Of a DNA stretch of 64,000 bases, positions 1 to 9,525 are shown piece by piece. A model generated the notes under the pieces. It saw only the letters and a list, made by a program, of their open reading frames with translations. It was not told the DNA's origin and made no database searches. The stretch is from Pseudacidovorax intermedius (GTDB lineage Bacteria > Pseudomonadota > Gammaproteobacteria > Burkholderiales > Burkholderiaceae_C): the NCBI RefSeq assembly GCF_001476815.1, contig NZ_LDSL01000052.1:27161-91160 (forward strand), written 5' to 3'. Numbering within the stretch: the first letter of the stretch is position 1; each line of letters opens with the position of its first letter. A program made the translations under genes and the position numbers.

Positions 1-66
1 CTTGTCGCCCAGGGCGAGTGCAAGCTGGTCCTTCAGGACCTGCGGATCAATGGCAATCGATGTCAT
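1..66 (-). CDS. nuoC: NADH-quinone oxidoreductase subunit C, 5' end only
   Basis: Only the first 22 codons are in the window (MTSIAIDPQVLKDQ...); the gene continues past base 1 on the minus strand. It starts 13 bp after the nuoB stop codon, so it is the third gene of the complex I operon. NuoC is part of the peripheral arm of the proton-pumping NADH dehydrogenase. The residues seen carry no diagnostic motif, so the call rests on position after nuoA and nuoB. Confidence 0.8.
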   Translation of the reverse strand, partial: MTSIAIDPQVLKDQLALALGDK

Positions 67-79
67 GGGAGAGACGCGC

Positions 80-562
80 TCAGGCGCGCGCGATGGTGTT
101 GGTGCGGCGCACCTTCTGCTGCAGCTGGATGATCCCGTAGATCAGCGCCTCGGCCGTCGGCGGGCAGCCGGGCACGTAGACGTCGACCGGCACGATGCGG
201 TCGCAGCCGCGCACCACCGAGTAGCTGTAGTGGTAGTAGCCGCCGCCGTTGGCGCAGGAGCCCATGGAGAGCACCCAGCGCGGCTCGGCCATCTGGTCGT
301 ACACCTTGCGCAGCGCAGGCGCCATCTTGTTGCACAGCGTGCCGGCCACGATCATCAGATCGGACTGGCGCGGGCTGGCGCGGAAGACCTCGGCACCGAA
401 GCGGCCGATGTCGTAGCGGGCTGCAGCGGCATGCATCATCTCGACCGCGCAGCAGGCGAGGCCGAAGGTCATGGGCCACAGCGAGCCCGTCTTCGCCCAG
501 TTCACCACCGCGTCGTAGGACGTGGTGATGAAGCCTTCCTTGAACACACCTTCAATGGCCAT
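80..562 (-). CDS. nuoB: NADH-quinone oxidoreductase subunit B
   Basis: A 160-residue subunit of respiratory complex I that carries the terminal [4Fe-4S] cluster N2, which hands electrons to ubiquinone. The cluster ligands are visible: the tandem cysteines C37-C38 in [11 protein letters not shown]103 in GSCANGG and C133 in PGCPPTAEA. The length is normal for the family. It starts 30 bp after nuoA and is followed 13 bp later by nuoC, so the three are co-transcribed on the minus strand. Confidence 0.97.
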   Translation of the reverse strand: MAIEGVFKEGFITTSYDAVVNWAKTGSLWPMTFGLACCAVEMMHAAAARYDIGRFGAEVFRASPRQSDLMIVAGTLCNKMAPALRKVYDQMAEPRWVLSMGSCANGGGYYHYSYSVVRGCDRIVPVDVYVPGCPPTAEALIYGIIQLQQKVRRTNTIARA

Positions 563-592
563 GGCCGGGGTTTCCTCTCGTGTTGCGTCGCC

Positions 593-952
593 TCATTCCC
601 AATCCAGGGCGCCCTTCTTCCACTCGTAGGCGAAGCCCACGACGAGGATGGCCAGGAACACCACCGCGGCCCAGAAGCCCAGCGGACCCACTTCCTTGAA
701 GGCCACGGCCCACGGGAAGAGGAAAGCGATTTCCAGGTCGAAGAGGATGAAGAGGATGGCGACGAGGTAGTAGCGGACGTCGAACTGCATGCGGGCGTTC
801 TCGAACGCCTCGAAGCCGCACTCGTAGGGGGAATTCTTGGCCGCGTCGGGCCGGTTCGGGCCCAGAACGTAACCCAGAACTTGCGGAAGGATGCCTACCG
901 CAACCCCCACCAGAATGAACAACAGAACGGGAAGGTAGGTCGCGAGGTTCAT
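593..952 (-). CDS. nuoA: NADH-quinone oxidoreductase subunit A
   Basis: A 119-residue membrane subunit of complex I with three hydrophobic segments (about residues 5-28, 62-82 and 90-110). The family signature YECGFEAF, followed by a conserved loop before the second helix, is present. It is the first gene of the nuo operon and lies 75 bp downstream of tRNA-Leu. In many Burkholderiales this operon directly follows tpiA-secG-tRNA-Leu, as it does here. Confidence 0.97.
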   Translation of the reverse strand: MNLATYLPVLLFILVGVAVGILPQVLGYVLGPNRPDAAKNSPYECGFEAFENARMQFDVRYYLVAILFILFDLEIAFLFPWAVAFKEVGPLGFWAAVVFLAILVVGFAYEWKKGALDWE

Positions 953-1027
953 CGGGGGGCTCTATCACCGCTTGCCACCGACCGATGCCCAGACCCGTTG
1001 CAGGTTGGCGCATCAGCCGGTGCAGAT

Positions 1028-1112
1028 TGGTGCCGTCGGCGAGACTCGAACTCGCACAGCTTTCGCCACTACCCCCTCAAGATAGCGTGTCTACCAATTT
1101 CACCACGACGGC
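1028..1112 (-). tRNA. tRNA-Leu (anticodon GAG)
   Basis: An 85-nt minus-strand tRNA with encoded CCA. The acceptor arms GCCGTCG and CGACGGC pair fully and are followed by A and CCA. The D-loop contains AATTGGTAGACAC, the anticodon stem is CTATC/GGTAG around TTGAGGG (anticodon GAG), there is a variable arm of class II type, and the T-arm contains GTTCGAGTC. It sits between secG and nuoA. No integrase lies nearby, so nothing suggests it serves as an attachment site. Confidence 0.95.
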
Positions 1113-1247
1113 GGTTTATGTCTGCCCCGGATGGCATGAGGAACCAAGAAGGTTATTGGCTTTCCGGGGCAGCCTTGGAGTTTACCCTGAAATGCCCTTG
1201 TTTGGACAGGGCCACCTCATAAAACGAGGCCAGGGATCCTTGGACGC

Positions 1248-1616
1248 TTACTTCGCGGGGATCTGCGACGGGTTGGACGCAGGGGCTGCAGGGGTCGGCA
1301 CGGCATTGCCCGCGGGGATCTGCGAAGCGGGCGCCGTGATCGGCGCGCGCTCCAGCAGGCTGCCGCCACCGGCCGCGCGCGGCGTGCCAAAGTAGGCCAG
1401 CAGCAGCGTGCAGGCGAAGAACAGCGCCGCCAGCACCGCCGTGGTGCGCGACAGGAAGTTGGCACTGCCGCTGGCGCCGAACAGGCTGCCGGAGCTGCCG
1501 CTGCCGAAGGCGGCGCCCATGTCGGCGCCCTTGCCGTGCTGCACGAGGATGAGGCCGACCATGGCGATGGCCGCCAGGATCTGCACAGCGATGAGGATGT
1601 TGTGGACGATGGTCAT
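1248..1616 (-). CDS. secG: Protein translocase subunit SecG
   Basis: A 122-residue inner-membrane component of the SecYEG channel, where it assists SecA-driven export. Two membrane helices are evident (about residues 4-24 and 58-78). They are separated by the Gly/Ser-rich family loop containing GKGADMGAAFGSGSSGSLFGA. The C-terminal 40 residues are an Ala/Pro-rich tail of the kind common in betaproteobacteria. It follows tpiA by 33 bp on the same strand and precedes tRNA-Leu. Confidence 0.96.
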   Translation of the reverse strand: MTIVHNILIAVQILAAIAMVGLILVQHGKGADMGAAFGSGSSGSLFGASGSANFLSRTTAVLAALFFACTLLLAYFGTPRAAGGGSLLERAPITAPASQIPAGNAVPTPAAPASNPSQIPAK

Positions 1617-1649
1617 GTCGAAGGAACTCCTAGGGGGGAAGCGGTCGCC

Positions 1650-2402
1650 TCAGCGGGCGGCCGCGATGATCTGGAGGAAGTCGGGCGCCTTGAGCGAGGC
1701 GCCGCCGATGAGGCCGCCGTCGATGTCCGGCTGGGCCAGCAGCGCCGCGGCATTGGCGGCATTCATGCTGCCGCCGTAGAGGATGCGGATGCGCGCGGCG
1801 GCATCGGCCGCGGCATGCGCCAGCTGGGCGCGCAGCACGGCGTGCACGGCCTGCGCCTCTTCCGGCGAGGCGGTCTTGCCCGTGCCGATGGCCCACACCG
1901 GCTCGTAGGCGACGACGATCTCGCTGATGCAATGGCCGTTGGCGTGGATCACGGCGGCCAGCTGACGGCGCACCACCTCCTCCGTGTGGCCGGCTTCGCG
2001 TTCGGCCAGCGTCTCACCGACGCAGACGATGGGCGTGATGCCGCCGGCCAGCGCGGCGCCCGCCTTGGCGGCCACCACCTCGTCGGTCTCGCCGTGGTAC
2101 TGGCGGCGCTCGGAATGGCCCACGATGGCGTAACGCACGCCGAAGTCCTTCAGCATGGCCACGGACTGCTCACCCGTGTAGGCCCCCTGCGCATGCACCG
2201 ACACGTCCTGCGCGCCGAGCGCGATGGGCGTGTTCTGCGCGAGCGCCTGGACCTGCGCCAGATACGGCGCCGGCACACACACCGCGACATCGCACACCGG
2301 CTGGCCCACCCCCTGGCGAAGCGCACCCAGGAGCGCCTCGTTGGCGGCCAGGCCGCCGTTCATCTTCCAGTTGCCAGCGATGAATTGTTTTTTCTTGCTC
2401 AT
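1650..2402 (-). CDS. tpiA: Triosephosphate isomerase
   Basis: A 250-residue TIM-barrel enzyme that interconverts dihydroxyacetone phosphate and glyceraldehyde 3-phosphate. It shows the substrate-binding lysine region GNWKMNG near the N terminus, the electrophilic histidine in IVGHSERR, the catalytic glutamate in [12 protein letters not shown] and the phosphate-gripping loop YGGSMN. The length matches the family. It lies between the quinone oxidoreductase gene (28 bp upstream) and secG, all on the minus strand. Confidence 0.97.
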   Translation of the reverse strand: MSKKKQFIAGNWKMNGGLAANEALLGALRQGVGQPVCDVAVCVPAPYLAQVQALAQNTPIALGAQDVSVHAQGAYTGEQSVAMLKDFGVRYAIVGHSERRQYHGETDEVVAAKAGAALAGGITPIVCVGETLAEREAGHTEEVVRRQLAAVIHANGHCISEIVVAYEPVWAIGTGKTASPEEAQAVHAVLRAQLAHAAADAAARIRILYGGSMNAANAAALLAQPDIDGGLIGGASLKAPDFLQIIAAAR

Positions 2403-2430
2403 GGTTCTCGATGGATAAGCCGCCCGGCCC

Positions 2431-3420
2431 TCACCAGGTCAGCACGATCTTGCCGATGTGCTGATTGGATTGCATCAGCGCATGGGCCTGGGCGGCATCG
2501 GCGGCCGCGAAGGTGGAATGGATCACAGGCTTGACACCCTCGCGCCGGGCGAGCAGCGGCCAGACCTGCTCGCGCAGCTTCTGCGCGATGGCGGCCTTGA
2601 AGGCCACCGGGCGCGGACGCAGCGTGGAGCCCGTGATCGTCAGCCGCCGGCGCAGCACCAGGCCGGCATTGAAGCCACTCTCGATGCCGCCCTGCACCGC
2701 GATGATGACCAGCCGGCCGTCCTCGGCCAGGCAACCCACCTCGCGCGCCACGTAGTCGCCGGCCACCATGTCCAGGATCACGTCCACGCCGCGGCCGCCG
2801 GTGAGGCGTTTGGCCTCCTCGGCGAAGTCCTGCTCGCGGTAGTTGATCGCATGGTCCGCGCCCAGGTCCAGGCAGGCCTGGCACTTCTGGGTGCTGCCGG
2901 CGGTGGCGATGACGGTCGCACCGAAGGCCTTCGCCAGCTGGATCGCCGTCACGCCGATGCCGCTCGTGCCGCCCTGCACCAGGAAGGTTTCGCCCTTCTG
3001 CAGGCGGCCGCGGTCGAAGACGTTGCTCCAGACGGTGAAGAAGGTCTCGGGCAGCGCCGCCGCTTCGACGTCCGACCAGCCCTCGGGCACCGGCAGGCAC
3101 TGGCCGATGGGCGCCACGCACAGCTGCGCGTAGCCGCCGCCGGCCACCAGCGCGCACACGCGGTCGCCCATCTTGAAGCCGGCCTGCGCCAACTCGGCCG
3201 CGTCGCCGCCGACGATCTCGCCGGCGACTTCCAGGCCCGGCAGGTCGGAGGCCCCCGGCGGCACCGGGTACTGGCCCATGCGCTGCAGCACGTCGGGCCG
3301 GTTGACGCCGCTGGCCGCGACGCGGATCAGCAGTTCACCGGCACCCGGCTGCGGATCGTCGCGCGTGCACAGGCGAAGCACCTCGGGGGCGCCATGGCTG
3401 GTGATCTCGACGGCTTTCAT
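2431..3420 (-). CDS. NAD(P)H quinone oxidoreductase, medium-chain (PIG3-like)
   Basis: A 329-residue zinc-independent medium-chain dehydrogenase/reductase. The N-terminal GroES-like part runs to about residue 130. It is followed by a Rossmann domain with the nucleotide motif [19 protein letters not shown]. The conserved [15 protein letters not shown] segment is typical of the PIG3/QorB group of NADPH:quinone reductases. The gene sits between pnp and tpiA, a place it also occupies in other Burkholderiales. The exact quinone substrate cannot be read from the sequence. Confidence 0.9.
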   Translation of the reverse strand: MKAVEITSHGAPEVLRLCTRDDPQPGAGELLIRVAASGVNRPDVLQRMGQYPVPPGASDLPGLEVAGEIVGGDAAELAQAGFKMGDRVCALVAGGGYAQLCVAPIGQCLPVPEGWSDVEAAALPETFFTVWSNVFDRGRLQKGETFLVQGGTSGIGVTAIQLAKAFGATVIATAGSTQKCQACLDLGADHAINYREQDFAEEAKRLTGGRGVDVILDMVAGDYVAREVGCLAEDGRLVIIAVQGGIESGFNAGLVLRRRLTITGSTLRPRPVAFKAAIAQKLREQVWPLLARREGVKPVIHSTFAAADAAQAHALMQSNQHIGKIVLTW

Positions 3421-3500
3421 GGGGTCTCCTGATGGGGGCGGGAATGGACGAAGGCCGGCAGGCCACCGAGGTGGGCTGCCGGCCGCGCGGACAAGGCCGG

Positions 3501-5855
3501 TCAGCCTTGCGGATTGGCGGCGGGGCTGCCGCCTTCGGCCGGCGGCTGGACGGCAGGCGCCGCGCCTTCGTGCGACTCGGGCGCCTGGCCGTAGCCGGTC
3601 TCGGCGCGCGGCTGACGGTCCTCGCGCGGGGCGCGGGGAGCACGGTCGCCTCGGTCGCCTCGGTCGCCGCGGTCACCACGATCACCCCGTTCGCGGCGCT
3701 CGCCACGGTCTTCGCGCGGCGGGCGGTCGCCGAACTCGGGCATGCCGGCCGGACGCTCGGCCAGCGCCTTCATCGACAGCTTGACGCGGCCCTTGTCGTC
3801 GGTCTCGAGCACCTTGACCTTCACGATCTGGCCTTCGCTCAGGTAGTCGGTGACCTTCTCCACGCGCTCGTGGGCGATCTGGCTGATGTGCAGCAGGCCG
3901 TCCTTGCCGGGCAGCAGGTTGATCAGCGCGCCGAAGTCCAGGATCTTGGTGACCGGGCCTTCGTAGACCTTGCCGATCTCGACTTCCGCCGTGATCTCCT
4001 CGATGCGGCGCTTGGCCTCGTCGGCCTTGGCGCTGTCGTTGGAGGCGATGGTGATGGTGCCGTCTTCCTCGATGTTGATCTGCGTGCCGGTCTCTTCGGT
4101 CAGCGCGCGGATCGTCGAGCCGCCCTTGCCGATCACGTCGCGGATCTTCTCGGGGTTGATCTTCATCGTGTAGAGCTTGGGCGCGAAGGACGAGATCTCG
4201 GTCTTGGCCTCGCCCATGGCGTCCTGCATCTTGCCCAGGATGTGCATGCGCGCTTCCTTGGCCTGGGCCAGGGCGACCTGCATGATTTCCTTGGTGATGC
4301 CCTGGATCTTGATGTCCATCTGCAGGGCGGTGATGCCGTTGGTCGTGCCGGCCACCTTGAAGTCCATGTCGCCCAGGTGGTCCTCATCGCCCAGGATGTC
4401 GGTCAGCACGGCGAACTTGTTGCCGTCCTTGATCAGGCCCATGGCGATGCCGGCCACGTGCGCCTTCAGCGGCACGCCGGCGTCCATCATCGACAGGCAG
4501 CCGCCGCACACCGAGGCCATTGACGAGGAGCCGTTGGATTCGGTGATCTCGCTGACCACGCGGATGGTGTAGGGGAACTCGTCCTTCTGCGGCAGCACGG
4601 CCACCAGGGCGCGCTTGGCCAGGCGGCCGTGGCCCACTTCGCGGCGCTTGGTGGAGCCCATGCGGCCCACTTCGCCGGTGGCGAAGGGAGGCATGTTGTA
4701 GTGGAACAGGAAGCGGTCCTCGAACTCGCCGGCCAGCGCGTCGATGCGCTGCGCGTCGCGCTCGGTGCCCAGCGTGGTCACGACCAGCGCCTGCGTCTCG
4801 CCGCGGGTGAACAGGGCCGAGCCGTGGGTGCGGGGCAGCACGCTGTTGCGGATCTCGATGGGGCGCACGGTGCGGGTGTCGCGGCCGTCGATGCGGGGCT
4901 CGCCCTCGAGGATCTGGCTGCGCACGATGTTGGCTTCGATGGCGAACAGCAGGTCGCTGACCTTGCCGGCATCGAACTCCGCACCTTCGGCCTTCAGCGC
5001 CTCGAAGACGCTGGCGTTGGCTTCGCGCAGGGCCTGGGTGCGGGCCTGCTTGCTGCGGATCTGGTAGACGGCGCGCAGCTTCTCTTCGGCCAGGCCCTTG
5101 ATCTTGGCCTCGAAGCCTTCGTCCTTGGCCTCGGGCGCCCAGGTGCCGTTCTCGGTCCACAGCGGCTTGCCGGCTTCGCGGGTCAGTTCGTGGATGGCCT
5201 CGATGGCGATGCGGCCCTGCTCGTGGCCGAAGACCACTGCGCCGAGCATGATCTCTTCCGACAGCTGCAGCGCTTCGGATTCGACCATCAGCACGGCGGC
5301 TTCGGTGCCGGCGACCACCAGGTCCATCTGCGAATCGGCGCGGGCGGTCTTGCCCGGATTCAGCACGTACTGGCCGTTGATGTAGCCCACGCGCGCCGCA
5401 CCGATCGGGCCGGCGAAGGGGATGCCCGAGACCGACAGGGCGGCGCTCACGGCGATCATGGCGGCGATGTCGGCGTCGACTTCGGGGTTGAGCGACAGCG
5501 TGTGGATGACCACGTGCACTTCGTTCAGGAAGCCTTCGGGGAACAGCGGGCGGATCGGGCGGTCGATCAGGCGGCTGGTCAGCGTCTCGAGTTCGCTGGG
5601 CTTGGCTTCGCGCTTGAAGAAGCTGCCGGGGATCTTGCCGGCGGCGTAGGTCTTCTCGATGTAGTCGACGGTCAGCGGGAAGAAGTCCTGGCCGGGCTTG
5701 GCCGACTTGGAGGCGACGACGGTGGCCAGCACCACGGTGCCGTCGATGTCCACCAGCACGGCGCCGGTGGCCTGGCGGGCGATCTCGCCGGTTTCCATGA
5801 CGACGGTCTTGTCGCCCCACTGGAAGCTCTTGGTGACTTTGTTGAAGAGGCTCAT
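3501..5855 (-). CDS. pnp: Polyribonucleotide nucleotidyltransferase (PNPase)
   Basis: A phosphorolytic 3'-5' exoribonuclease and degradosome partner, 784 residues from the start chosen here. That start ([15 protein letters not shown]) has AAGGAG eight bases upstream; an in-frame ATG 34 codons earlier has no support. Two RNase PH domains flank an alpha-helical linker and are followed by a KH domain ([15 protein letters not shown]) and an S1 domain ([21 protein letters not shown]). The tail of about 80 residues is rich in Arg, Asp and Gly. It is longer than in the roughly 711-residue E. coli enzyme and includes tandem GDR triplets. It follows rpsO, as in most proteobacteria. Confidence 0.97.
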   Translation of the reverse strand: MSLFNKVTKSFQWGDKTVVMETGEIARQATGAVLVDIDGTVVLATVVASKSAKPGQDFFPLTVDYIEKTYAAGKIPGSFFKREAKPSELETLTSRLIDRPIRPLFPEGFLNEVHVVIHTLSLNPEVDADIAAMIAVSAALSVSGIPFAGPIGAARVGYINGQYVLNPGKTARADSQMDLVVAGTEAAVLMVESEALQLSEEIMLGAVVFGHEQGRIAIEAIHELTREAGKPLWTENGTWAPEAKDEGFEAKIKGLAEEKLRAVYQIRSKQARTQALREANASVFEALKAEGAEFDAGKVSDLLFAIEANIVRSQILEGEPRIDGRDTRTVRPIEIRNSVLPRTHGSALFTRGETQALVVTTLGTERDAQRIDALAGEFEDRFLFHYNMPPFATGEVGRMGSTKRREVGHGRLAKRALVAVLPQKDEFPYTIRVVSEITESNGSSSMASVCGGCLSMMDAGVPLKAHVAGIAMGLIKDGNKFAVLTDILGDEDHLGDMDFKVAGTTNGITALQMDIKIQGITKEIMQVALAQAKEARMHILGKMQDAMGEAKTEISSFAPKLYTMKINPEKIRDVIGKGGSTIRALTEETGTQINIEEDGTITIASNDSAKADEAKRRIEEITAEVEIGKVYEGPVTKILDFGALINLLPGKDGLLHISQIAHERVEKVTDYLSEGQIVKVKVLETDDKGRVKLSMKALAERPAGMPEFGDRPPREDRGERRERGDRGDRGDRGDRGDRAPRAPREDRQPRAETGYGQAPESHEGAAPAVQPPAEGGSPAANPQG
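3643..3687 (-). repeat. Tandem 9-bp repeat encoding Arg-Gly-Asp units in the PNPase tail
   Basis: Five consecutive 9-bp units (cggtcgcct, cggtcgcct, cggtcgccg, cggtcacca, cgatcaccc) lie in frame within pnp. On the coding strand they give successive Gly-Asp-Arg triplets. The first units are identical, so slippage could change the copy number without breaking the frame. Confidence 0.85.
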
Positions 5856-6006
5856 GCTCTGCTCCTTGGGTGATGCGGCACCAGCGTCGAGGCCGGCCCG
5901 CGGGTGGCGGAGCGCAGGGGTGGAACACGATGCCATTCCAGCGAAGCCCTCTGCCAAGGGGTCCGTTGGAATGACACAGCTTCGATCCGTTCTGCGGTCT
6001 CCGAAG

Positions 6007-6043
6007 TTAAAAACGCCTGAGCTAGCGGGCTAACTCAGGCGTT
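6007..6043 (-). terminator. Rho-independent terminator-like hairpin between rpsO and pnp
   Basis: A perfect 10-bp inverted repeat (AACGCCTGAG / CTCAGGCGTT) with a 12-nt loop ends in TTTTT on the minus strand, 18 bp after the rpsO stop. It would end the rpsO message. Some read-through into pnp is expected in the conserved rpsO-pnp arrangement. Confidence 0.85.
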
Positions 6044-6061
6044 CGTGCGATGCGAAGCGGC

Positions 6062-6328
6062 TTACTTGCGCAGGCCCAGCTTGGCGATCAGGGCGGTGTA
6101 GCGCTCGGCGTCCTTGGACTTCAGGTAGTCCAGCAGCTTGCGGCGGCGGCTCACCATGCGCAGCAGGCCGCGGCGACCGTGGTGGTCCTTGGCATGCTGC
6201 TTGAAGTGGGGGGTCAGCTCGTTGATGCGAGCCGTGAGCAGGGCAACCTGCACTTCGGGACTGCCGGTGTCGTTGGCAGCGCGGGCATTGGCCTTGACGA
6301 CCTCTGCCTTCTTTTCGAGAGAAATCAT
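6062..6328 (-). CDS. rpsO: 30S ribosomal protein S15
   Basis: An 88-residue primary 16S rRNA-binding protein that nucleates the central domain of the small subunit. The start [11 protein letters not shown] is chosen because it gives the standard family length; the frame stays open upstream without a family match. Conserved segments include [36 protein letters not shown] and RRKLLDYL. It is followed by a strong hairpin and then by pnp. Confidence 0.97.
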   Translation of the reverse strand: MISLEKKAEVVKANARAANDTGSPEVQVALLTARINELTPHFKQHAKDHHGRRGLLRMVSRRRKLLDYLKSKDAERYTALIAKLGLRK

Positions 6329-6410
6329 GATGACTGTGTCCTGTGATTCCCGGCTTGCTGCGGCCTGCGCGGTTGAGACGCGGGCCGTGGGCACGGGGTT
6401 GTTGACTTGC

Positions 6411-6459
6411 GGCACTCCCTGGAACCGGGGGTGCCGTGGAGCTTTGCAACGCGCAAAGC
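6411..6459 (-). promoter_or_regulatory. Hairpins upstream of rpsO (possible leader or upstream terminator)
   Basis: The roughly 140 bp between the aminotransferase stop and the rpsO start hold two inverted repeats. One is GCTTTGC/GCAAAGC with a 5-nt loop (6441-6459). The other is GGCAC...GTGCC around 6411-6435. The first, just after the aminotransferase, may be its weak terminator. The second lies in the rpsO leader, where S15 autoregulates in other bacteria. Neither role can be shown from sequence alone. Confidence 0.35.
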
Positions 6460-6468
6460 CTTGAAATT

Positions 6469-7632
6469 CTAGCAGTTCTTCGCCAGCCAGCCCGAAAGCC
6501 GCTCCACACCCTGCACCAGCCGGCCGGTGTCGCGCGAGGCGAAGCACCAGCGCAGCCAGCCCTGCGCCTCGGGCGCGAAGGCGTTGCCGGGCGCCAGGCC
6601 GAGGCCAGCTTCGGCCACCAAACGTTTGGCCAGCGCCAGCGAGTCGGCCGCGCCCTCGACCTGGAAGAAGGCGTACATGCCGCCCTTGGCGGCCGACACC
6701 TTCAGGCCCGGCAGGCCCTGCAGCAGCGGCACCAGCGTGTCGCGGCAGGCCTGCAGGTGGGCCACCACGCGCGGGGTGATGTCGGCCTCGTGCGCCAGGG
6801 CGGCGATGCCGGCGCGCTGGCTGAACACGCTGGCGCAGGAGGTGTTGAACTCGATCAGCTTGCCCACGTTGTCCAGCAGCGCCGGGGGCAGCACCAGCCA
6901 GCCCAGGCGCCAGCCGGTCATGAGGAAGCTCTTGGAGAAGCTGTGCGCCACCACCAGCCGGTCGTCGGCGGTGGCGATGTCCAGGAAGCTGGGCGCGCAG
7001 CCGTTGGCGGTGTCGCCGGCGTAGTACAGGCGCTCGTAGACCTCGTCCGCCAGGATCCAGGTGCCGGTGGCGCGGCAGTGGTCCAGGATGGCCTGCTGCT
7101 CGGCCCGCGTCAGCGTCCAGCCGGTGGGGTTGTTGGGCGCGTTCAGGATCAGCAGGCGCGTGGCCGGCGTCACGGCGGCGCGCAGGGCGTCCAGGTCCAG
7201 CGTCCAGTTGCCATCCACCGGTTGCAGGGGCAGGCAGCGCACCGTGGCGCCCAGGATGGCGGGCTGCGCCGTCAGGTTGGGCCAGACGGGCGTCACGGCC
7301 ACCACCTCGTCGCCGGCGTCCACCAGCGCCTGCACGGCGATCATGAGCGCGCTGACGCCGCCGGAGGTGACGGCGATGCGTTCCATGCCGATGGCCGGAT
7401 GCAGCCGCGAGGCATAGCGCGCGATGGCCTCGCGCAGTTCGGGCAGGCCGAGGTTGTGGGCGTAGAAGGTCTCGCCACGCTCGATGGATTCGATGGCCGC
7501 ACGGCGCACCGGCTCGGGCGTGACTTCGTCGCTCTCGCCGAACCAGAAGGCCAGCACGTCGCCGCGGCCCATGCCGGCATTGGCGACTTCGCGGATCTTG
7601 GAGGCTTCGAGCTTGTCGATGGCTTGGCGCAT
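6469..7632 (-). CDS. Pyridoxal-phosphate aminotransferase, class I/II
   Basis: A 387-residue fold-type I aminotransferase. The PLP-binding lysine is K234 in [15 protein letters not shown]. Other landmarks are NAPNNPTG (164-171), the D-x-Y motif in [10 protein letters not shown] and a C-terminal carboxylate-binding arginine in WLRWCF. The family moves amino groups between amino acids and 2-oxo acids, but the substrate is not readable here. It begins 17 bp after an ABC binding protein gene on the same strand, so the two are probably co-transcribed. That suggests an amino-acid substrate. Confidence 0.88.
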   Translation of the reverse strand: MRQAIDKLEASKIREVANAGMGRGDVLAFWFGESDEVTPEPVRRAAIESIERGETFYAHNLGLPELREAIARYASRLHPAIGMERIAVTSGGVSALMIAVQALVDAGDEVVAVTPVWPNLTAQPAILGATVRCLPLQPVDGNWTLDLDALRAAVTPATRLLILNAPNNPTGWTLTRAEQQAILDHCRATGTWILADEVYERLYYAGDTANGCAPSFLDIATADDRLVVAHSFSKSFLMTGWRLGWLVLPPALLDNVGKLIEFNTSCASVFSQRAGIAALAHEADITPRVVAHLQACRDTLVPLLQGLPGLKVSAAKGGMYAFFQVEGAADSLALAKRLVAEAGLGLAPGNAFAPEAQGWLRWCFASRDTGRLVQGVERLSGWLAKNC

Positions 7633-7649
7633 GGTTCGCGTCCTCGGGG

Positions 7650-8933
7650 TCAGGGCCGCTGCATGCGGCAGGTGGTGGGCAATTCGGCCTGTTCGGGCGC
7701 GATGTCCTTGATGACGCGGAAGCCGTAGCCCGAGCCCTCGACGTCGAAGGCCACGCCCGGCGTGCCCTGGCGGTCCATCAGGCCCACGACCAGCGGCTGC
7801 TGGAACTGATGGTCGGCCGCGCGCATGCGTCCGCTGCGGCCGGCGAGCGACACCCTGGCGTTCTCCAGCTTGGCGGCGACGGCCGCCGCCTCGGTGCTGC
7901 CGGCCTGGGCGATGGACTGTGCCAGCGCCTCGACCATCAGCTGCATGCGCATGTGCACATAGTCGTCCGCCGGGTTCGGGAAGCGCGCGCGGAAGCTCCT
8001 GTAGAAGGCCGCCGACTCCGGCGTGGGCACGTTGGGCAGCCAGTCGGCCACGGCGATCACCTTGCCCACGCCGGCATCGCCCAGGGCGGCCGGCGCGCCC
8101 AGCGCATTGCCGTAGAAGGTGTAGAACTTGCCCTCGAAACCGACCTCGCGCGCCGCCTTGACCAGCAGGGTCAGGTCGTTGCCCCAGTTGCCGGTGAACA
8201 CGGCCTGCGCGCCGCTGGCCTTGATCTTCACGGCATAGGGCGCGAAGTCCTTGACCTTGCCCATGGGGTGCAGCTCCTCGCCCACGATGCGCACGTCGGG
8301 CCGCAGCTCGGCGATGCGGCGCCGGCTTTCACGCAGCACGGCCTGGCCGAAGCTGTAGTCCTGGCCGATCAGGTAGGCGCTGCCGACGGTGCGGTCGTCC
8401 TTGAAGACGGCCATCAGCGCGGCCACGCGCATGTCGGCATGGGCGTCGAAGCGGAAGTGCCAGAAGCTGCAGCGCTCGTTGGTGAGGATCGGGTCCACTG
8501 CCGAATAGTTGAGGAAGAGCAGGCGCCGGCGCGGATCGCGCTCGTTGTGCTTGTCCACCGCATCCAGGATGGCCGCGGCGGTGGCGGAAGAGTTGCCCTG
8601 CAGCACCGCTTGCGCACCGTTGTCGATGGCGGAACGCAGGGCCGACAGCGCCTCTTCGGTCTGGCCCTTGCTGTCGTACCGGTCCAGTTGCAGCGGGCGC
8701 GCACCGCCCGGCAGCGCGATGCCGCCGCGGGCGTTGACCCGCTCCACAGCCCACAGAAGGTTGCGGAACACGGCCTCGCCGGTGTTGGCGAAGGGGCCGC
8801 TCAGGCTCTCGACCAGGGCCAGGCGGATGGGCGGGCCGCCCTGCGCGCGGGCCAGGCCGCCGAGGGCCGGAACACATAGCGCCGCGACACCGCTTTTCAA
8901 GACGCGGCGGCGAGAAATAAAGGTCTGGGACAT
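7650..8933 (-). CDS. ABC transporter substrate-binding protein, branched-chain amino acid type
   Basis: A 427-residue periplasmic binding protein of the LivJ/peripla_BP_6 class. The start [15 protein letters not shown] gives a twin-arginine signal peptide (SRRRVLK) ending near GLARAQG; an in-frame start 16 codons earlier would only lengthen the leader. [23 protein letters not shown] and the [14 protein letters not shown] region are typical. No permease or ATPase gene lies next to it, so it must work with components elsewhere or act as a sensor. It sits 17 bp upstream of an aminotransferase gene. Confidence 0.85.
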   Translation of the reverse strand: MSQTFISRRRVLKSGVAALCVPALGGLARAQGGPPIRLALVESLSGPFANTGEAVFRNLLWAVERVNARGGIALPGGARPLQLDRYDSKGQTEEALSALRSAIDNGAQAVLQGNSSATAAAILDAVDKHNERDPRRRLLFLNYSAVDPILTNERCSFWHFRFDAHADMRVAALMAVFKDDRTVGSAYLIGQDYSFGQAVLRESRRRIAELRPDVRIVGEELHPMGKVKDFAPYAVKIKASGAQAVFTGNWGNDLTLLVKAAREVGFEGKFYTFYGNALGAPAALGDAGVGKVIAVADWLPNVPTPESAAFYRSFRARFPNPADDYVHMRMQLMVEALAQSIAQAGSTEAAAVAAKLENARVSLAGRSGRMRAADHQFQQPLVVGLMDRQGTPGVAFDVEGSGYGFRVIKDIAPEQAELPTTCRMQRP

Positions 8934-9010
8934 GCTCTTGAAAGCCGCCGGGAGGGTGCCTAGATAGGCCTCAAGCGGCACTCACGACTGAAAGGCCGCG
9001 CAGTGTAAGG

Positions 9011-9025
9011 GGCGCATGGTGCGCC
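9011..9025. repeat. Short inverted repeat upstream of the small heat-shock gene
   Basis: GGCGCA-TGG-TGCGCC, a perfect 6-bp inverted repeat with a 3-nt spacer, lies 36 bp before the hsp20 start codon. It could be an operator or a leader hairpin. In DNA this G+C rich it could also be chance. Confidence 0.3.
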
Positions 9026-9060
9026 TCTGGATCCACCTTCGTTCAGACAGGAGATACGCC

Positions 9061-9435
9061 ATGTTGTTCGCACCCGCCATCCGTTCCGCCGCCCTCGCCT
9101 CGCCCCGCAGCTTCGACCGCGGCTTCGAGCGCTTCGTCAACGACGCCTTCTTCCCGACCGCCCGAGGCGTGCAGGTCGAAAGCACCGAGCAGGGCTGGAC
9201 CCTGAGCCTGGACGTGCCCGGCATCGCCCGCGAGGACCTGGGCGTGGGCATCGAGGGCCAGGTGGTGCGCATCGAGACCCGCCCCGAAGCCAAGCGCCAG
9301 TACAAGGCCGCCTACGAGCTGCCGCAGGAGATCGACGCCGCCGCCAGCGAAGCCAAGCTGGAGCACGGCGTGCTGACCCTGAAGCTCGCCCGCCTGGCGC
9401 CGGTGAGCAAGGTCACGCAGCTGAGCATCGGCTGA
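9061..9435 (+). CDS. Small heat-shock protein, Hsp20/alpha-crystallin family
   Basis: A 124-residue ATP-independent holdase chaperone. The start MLFAPAIRSAALASP is preceded by AGGAG; a start 15 codons upstream has no ribosome site. The alpha-crystallin domain runs from about residue 35, with LSLDVPGIAREDLGVGIEG and the closing strand ELPQEIDAAASEAKLEHGVLTLKL. The C terminus (VTQLSIG) lacks a clear I-x-I/V oligomerisation motif, so assembly may differ from the classic form. It stands alone between divergent and convergent neighbours and is followed by a hairpin terminator. Confidence 0.9.
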   Translation: MLFAPAIRSAALASPRSFDRGFERFVNDAFFPTARGVQVESTEQGWTLSLDVPGIAREDLGVGIEGQVVRIETRPEAKRQYKAAYELPQEIDAAASEAKLEHGVLTLKLARLAPVSKVTQLSIG

Positions 9436-9449
9436 GTTGCGTGACGACC

Positions 9450-9498
9450 GGGGCGCTTCGGGCGCCCCATGAGAAACGGCCTCCTCCGAGGCCGTTTC
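9450..9498 (+). terminator. Double hairpin after hsp20
   Basis: Two consecutive hairpins lie here: GGGGCGC/GCGCCCC with a 5-nt loop (9450-9468), and a perfect 11-bp GAAACGGCCTC/GAGGCCGTTTC with a CTCC loop (9473-9498), followed by TTCG. The second is a good terminator for hsp20 and could also serve the convergent shikimate dehydrogenase-like gene. Confidence 0.75.
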
Positions 9499-9525
9499 TT
9501 CGTGCGCGACGGAGCGCAGCGCCGC

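Noticed and set aside
1028..1112. tRNA-Leu as a genomic-island attachment site
   Set aside because: No integrase, duplicated tRNA end or mobile gene lies nearby, and the flanking gene order is the conserved secG-nuoA arrangement.
3643..3687. CRISPR-like direct repeats
   Set aside because: The 9-bp units have no spacers and lie in frame in pnp, encoding Gly-Asp-Arg.
4629..5873. A 414-codon open frame antisense to pnp
   Set aside because: Low-complexity His/Asp/Gly/Leu composition and complete overlap with PNPase make it a shadow frame.
9011..9025. Shared operator between hsp20 and the toxin-antitoxin-like pair (GGCGCA-N3-TGCGCC in both)
   Set aside because: Only six bases per arm agree, in very G+C-rich DNA, and there is no functional link; coincidence is more likely.
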